From: Mycolicibacterium arabiense
Lineage (GTDB): Bacteria; Actinomycetota; Actinomycetes; Mycobacteriales; Mycobacteriaceae
DNA: 64,000 bases
Assembly: GCF_010731815.2 (NCBI RefSeq)
Contig: NZ_AP022593.1
Coordinates: 2,480,001-2,544,000 of the forward strand
Direction: 5' to 3'
Below are positions 60,855-64,000 of the stretch, in pieces. The number at the start of each line of letters is the position of its first letter. Position 1 is the first letter of the stretch. The position numbers and the translations under genes are program-made. The notes below the pieces were generated by a model. That model worked only from the letters and a program-made list of their open reading frames with translations, ran no database searches and was not told the DNA's origin.

Positions 60855-61595
60855 ATGGCGAATCCAGGGGTCCCGAGTCCCGCCGGCGACGACCGTCTGT
60901 ACTTCCGGCAGCTGCTGTCCGGACGCGACTTCGCGGCCGGCGACACGATCGCCCAGCAGATGCGGAACTTCTCGTACCTCATCGGTGACCGCGACACCGG
61001 CGAGTGCCTCGTGATCGACCCGGCCTACGCGGCCAACGAGCTGGCCGACATCGCCGAGAGCGACGGGATGCGACTGTCCGGCGTCCTGGTCACCCACCAT
61101 CACCCCGACCACGTCGGCGGGTCGATGATGGGCTTCGAGTTGAAGGGCCTGGCCGAACTGCTGGAGCGCGTCGAACTGCCAGTCCACGTCAACACCCACG
61201 AGGCGGACTGGGTGTCACGCATCACCGGCATCCCGCTCGGCGACCTCACCGCTCACGAACACGGCGACAAGGTGGCCATCGGCGACGTCGAGATCGAACT
61301 GCTGCACACCCCCGGTCACACTCCCGGCAGCCAGTGCTTCCTGCTCGACCGAAGGCTCATCGCGGGCGACACCCTCTTCCTCGAGGGCTGCGGCCGCACC
61401 GACTTCCCCGGCGGCAACGTCGACGACATGTTCCGCAGCCTTCAGGCACTGGCCAAGCTGCCTGGCGACCCGACCGTGTTCCCCGGCCACTGGTATTCAG
61501 CCGAGCCGAGCGCGGCACTGTCCGACGTGCGGCAGACGAACTACGTCTACCGCGCCACCAACCTCGACCAATGGCGTGCCGTGATGGGCGCCTGA
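60855..61595 (+). CDS. MBL-fold hydrolase (glyoxalase II-like)
   Basis: A 246-residue metallo-beta-lactamase-fold hydrolase. The metal motif THHHPDHVGG lies near residue 75, with the further ligands in LLHTPGHTPGS, the bridging Asp in LIAGDTLF and the last His in FPGHWYS. These residues are those of hydroxyacylglutathione hydrolase-type enzymes. It corresponds to M. tuberculosis Rv0634c at the same position. In mycobacteria, which use mycothiol, the true thioester substrate is not settled. Confidence 0.9.
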   Translation: MANPGVPSPAGDDRLYFRQLLSGRDFAAGDTIAQQMRNFSYLIGDRDTGECLVIDPAYAANELADIAESDGMRLSGVLVTHHHPDHVGGSMMGFELKGLAELLERVELPVHVNTHEADWVSRITGIPLGDLTAHEHGDKVAIGDVEIELLHTPGHTPGSQCFLLDRRLIAGDTLFLEGCGRTDFPGGNVDDMFRSLQALAKLPGDPTVFPGHWYSAEPSAALSDVRQTNYVYRATNLDQWRAVMGA

Positions 61596-61696
61596 CGCCT
61601 CGCCCCGGCCTGCTCGTGAATGGCCGCCCGTCAGACCCTGCGCTAGTGTCCCGATTCGCAGCGTCTTGACAGACGCGTGACGGGGAGGACCCTGCG

Positions 61697-62182
61697 ATGA
61701 CGACACCGCCGACGCCCGCCGGCCGGCATCCCGAACCCGACGACTCGGAGTCGACCGGGCGCGCGGCGCACCCCGCGGAGCCCGAGCGGTTCGAACTACC
61801 CACGTTCGAGACGTTCGAGACACCACCGTTCGAGTCCATCTCCTCAGGCTCGTTCGAGACACCACCCGCGCCGCCGCCGTCCCCGGAGGTGATCGGCGAA
61901 CCACCGGCACCGGCCGCGCCCGAGCCGCCGTCGGTACTGGAACCCACTGAGCCGCCGGCGTTCACCAATCCGCCACCCGTCGACCAGGCGACGCACGCGG
62001 CCTACGGGCAGTCGAATCAACAACCCCAGGTCTCGTGGCACGACCCGGTAGAGAGTCCGGCGCCCGCAGTGCCGAACGCCCCCACGAGTCCAGGAGCCGG
62101 CCGGGCCCGGCTCCTCTGGCTGGGCACCGCGGCCCTCCTGCTCTTGATCCTCGCCGTGGTGCTGTACCTCGTCCTGACCTAA
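61697..62182 (+). CDS. Proline/glutamate-rich protein with C-terminal membrane anchor
   Basis: A 161-residue protein. Residues ~1-135 are disordered Pro/Glu/Ser/Thr-rich sequence with short FETPP repeats (FETFETPPFES, SFETPPAPPP); residues ~138-160 (LLWLGTAALLLLILAVVLYLVL) form a single C-terminal helix. A tail-anchored topology, with the disordered region in the cytoplasm, is likely. No function is evident. Confidence 0.7.
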   Translation: MTTPPTPAGRHPEPDDSESTGRAAHPAEPERFELPTFETFETPPFESISSGSFETPPAPPPSPEVIGEPPAPAAPEPPSVLEPTEPPAFTNPPPVDQATHAAYGQSNQQPQVSWHDPVESPAPAVPNAPTSPGAGRARLLWLGTAALLLLILAVVLYLVLT

Positions 62183-62334
62183 CTGGCGACGGATTCCGTT
62201 TCATCTCCTGCTTCGGAGGCAGGATTCCGTCGTGATAAGACGGTTTGATCGTCCAATTCGCCTGACAAGTGGATCTCAGTCCAGCAGAATGGTTTTCCGG
62301 CGGATTGAGAACTCGTGGTCATCCGGGGGTAGCG

Positions 62335-63327
62335 ATGAAGAACGTCGTGCTGTGCTTCGATCACGTTCGCGAGCCATCGGATGCACGCTCGGCGTCCAAC
62401 GCGACGGCGCTGTTTGGCCTGTTGGATCAATCCCCCGATCAACTCTGCTGGTATTGCGCCGAAGCGGTGACCCGCCACTGTGCGGGCGCACGCGTCGATG
62501 AGCGCGCCGCACTTGATGGTGCGTACGCCTTCCTGCGTCGACACTGGCAGCCTGGCGATCGCATCTTCGTGTTCGGCGCGGGACGAGGCGGCTACTGCGC
62601 CGAGGCGCTCGTCCGGCTCCTTAACACGGTCGGCGTCCTGCCAAGTGATCTCGACGACCTCGTCGACTTCTGCGTCGGCGCCTACTCCAGCCCCCGGACC
62701 GTCCGAAGTGGTGCGCAATGGCAGGCGGTGCGCGACGTCGTCGCAGCGTTGGTCGGCGGCGAATCATGCGAGGCGCCCGCGTACCTCGGCCTGTGGGACG
62801 CCGCCCGGCCGGTCACGATGCCCGCACCGCCAGCCGAGCCTCTCGTCGTGGCGTCAGGCCGGCTCGCGCTGGCGGCCGACGGTGCACCATCGCTGGTGCG
62901 ACGGCCGTTGCCCGTCCGAGCGGACGGCATCGAGGAAGCATGGTTCCGTGGCGACCATTGCGACGTCGCAGGTGGTCCGGGCGCATGTGTTGGGTTGCGG
63001 CGCATCGCCTTCGACTGGGTCGCCGACGGCGCGAAGACCGCGGGGCTGCGACTCCGTGCAGGCACCGGGCATGAGGTGCCCCAACACGCCGATGCTCTGG
63101 CAGGCAGCGCCCGCGGCTTACCGCTGCGGGGCGTCCCCTCGGGCGCGAAGGTGCATGCGAGTGTCGAGGTGTACCTGCAGGCGCACCCCGCGTATTGGCG
63201 TCGGCTCCCCGCATCGGTCGTGTGGACCGACCGCGACTGGCTCTCGCGAGGCGAACGCCTGGTGGCGCGGACCGAGGGAGCGCCTGTCAGCGTCCCTGAA
63301 AACGAAATGGCGTCTGCCACCGCCTAG
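62335..63327 (+). CDS. DUF2235-like protein without canonical nucleophile
   Basis: A 330-residue protein beginning MKNVVLCFDHV, which matches the start of DUF2235 (Tle1-type phospholipase-like) proteins. The nucleophile-elbow region reads FGAGRGGYCAEALVRLL, where the family normally has G-F-S-R-G-A: the Ser is replaced by Gly. The C-terminal half is enriched in Trp/Tyr and does not look like a second enzyme domain. GGGGGT is 4 nt before the ATG. Either the protein is catalytically dead or it uses another residue. Confidence 0.7.
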   Translation: MKNVVLCFDHVREPSDARSASNATALFGLLDQSPDQLCWYCAEAVTRHCAGARVDERAALDGAYAFLRRHWQPGDRIFVFGAGRGGYCAEALVRLLNTVGVLPSDLDDLVDFCVGAYSSPRTVRSGAQWQAVRDVVAALVGGESCEAPAYLGLWDAARPVTMPAPPAEPLVVASGRLALAADGAPSLVRRPLPVRADGIEEAWFRGDHCDVAGGPGACVGLRRIAFDWVADGAKTAGLRLRAGTGHEVPQHADALAGSARGLPLRGVPSGAKVHASVEVYLQAHPAYWRRLPASVVWTDRDWLSRGERLVARTEGAPVSVPENEMASATA

Positions 63328-63455
63328 GCCCCACCCATGGCGCGAGCGAGTCCGCCTCGCAGCAAACTCCGTCGCCATCAATTTACGAAGCCGCCAGCGA
63401 AGCAGTAGTGTCCTGGGCGAACTCCAAGATCACGCGACGGCAATGGGGACTGACG

Positions 63456-64000
63456 ATGACCATCAGTTGGGCTGACGTAACCAGCCTGGGATCGCAGGGG
63501 TGGCTCGCCGTCGCCGCGTGGGCAGCACTGCTGTTCGGCGTCGCAGTCGTGATCTACGCACATCGGCAACTCAAGGCGAATCGGCAGCTCAGGACCGAAC
63601 AGCTGCGCCCACAGGTGGCCATGTTCATGGAGCCGCACCCCTCCGACTGGCACGTGATCGAGCTGGTGGTCCGCAACTTCGGACAGACTGCTGCTCACGA
63701 CGTCCGCTTCGACTTCGCCCACCATCCGACGGTCGCGGTGTACGAGGACCACCCCCACGACGGACGGCCCGACGTCACCGAACTGGATCTGCCCAGCGAA
63801 CTGCCACTTCTCGCACCCGGGCAGGAATGGCGAACGGTGTGGGATTCGGCGATCAGCCGCGAGGAACTCGGCGGCTCCATCCGGTCACGCTTCGACGGCG
63901 CGGTGACGTACTCGGACCGGCCGCGTCCGGACGGCGGCAAGAAGTCGCGGGCGTGGAGGACACGGCAGACGTTCGAATCGAAGGTCTGCCTGGACTGGGC
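63456..64000 (+). CDS. Membrane-anchored protein, C-terminus outside window
   Basis: An open frame of at least 181 codons. A single transmembrane helix at residues ~17-34 (WLAVAAWAALLFGVAVVIYAH) is followed by a basic, Gln/Arg-rich linker and a soluble domain with beta-strand character (IELVVRNFGQTAAHDVRF). No conserved motif is recognised. It is interrupted by the window end. Confidence 0.65.
   Translation, partial: MTISWADVTSLGSQGWLAVAAWAALLFGVAVVIYAHRQLKANRQLRTEQLRPQVAMFMEPHPSDWHVIELVVRNFGQTAAHDVRFDFAHHPTVAVYEDHPHDGRPDVTELDLPSELPLLAPGQEWRTVWDSAISREELGGSIRSRFDGAVTYSDRPRPDGGKKSRAWRTRQTFESKVCLDW

Noticed and set aside
62335..63327. A type VI secretion effector locus around the DUF2235 protein
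   Set aside because: No T6SS structural genes, VgrG or immunity gene lie nearby, and the nucleophile Ser is absent.

Overview
The window looks like chromosomal DNA from an environmental, Mycolicibacterium-like mycobacterium. It is G+C-rich throughout and contains mycolic-acid methyltransferases, the FAS-II dehydratases hadABC, mkl (mceG) and a PE-PPE-domain secreted protein. The housekeeping genes form two blocks whose order matches, in reverse, what I know of the M. tuberculosis Rv0634c-Rv0655 region: MBL hydrolase, tRNA-Thr, tRNA-Met, rpmG, hadABC, tRNA-Trp, secE, nusG, rplK, rplA, then the mmaA genes, lipG, an ABC1 kinase, an alpha-mannosidase operon, rplJ, rplL and mkl.

Left block (1-19.4 kb). 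It holds a truncated secreted protein, a methyltransferase with mkl, and rplL/rplJ behind a leader with an intrinsic terminator. Next is an overlapping minus-strand operon: GH38 alpha-mannosidase, an Rv0649-like protein and a ROK sugar kinase. A small accessory stretch follows (WYL regulator, DUF2243, two DinB proteins, an MpaB-type oxygenase), then ABC1 kinase, lipG and three mycolic-acid methyltransferase genes closed by a strong terminator.

Accessory region (19.4-55.8 kb). In M. tuberculosis mmaA4 and rplA are neighbours; here about 36 kb separates them. Most of it is a Wzx/Wzy-type surface-polysaccharide locus. It encodes a DUF4012 protein, a Wzc-like tyrosine kinase with a Wzb-like phosphatase, GDP-fucose synthesis (gmd, fcl), a Wzy-like polymerase, a Wzx-like flippase, three glycosyltransferases, an acyltransferase and six methyltransferase-like proteins. 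It also has a WcaJ-like initiating transferase, rmlA and rmlD, and one protein that fuses UDP-glucuronate decarboxylase to UDP-glucose dehydrogenase. Together these would make activated fucose, xylose or glucuronate and rhamnose, assemble a lipid-linked, heavily methylated repeat unit, flip it, polymerise it and control export by tyrosine phosphorylation. After it come two paralogous membrane phosphohydrolases (EEP), a PE-PPE protein, a two-domain YCII/DGPF protein with an ECF42-type sigma factor, small Cys-containing proteins and a VanX-like dipeptidase.

Right block (55.8-64 kb). It contains rplA, rplK, nusG, secE, tRNA-Trp, hadCBA, rpmG, tRNA-Met and tRNA-Thr on the minus strand. On the plus strand are an MBL hydrolase, a proline-rich anchored protein, a DUF2235 protein lacking the usual nucleophile serine, and a truncated membrane protein. 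I saw no CRISPR array, integrase, transposase or IS element.
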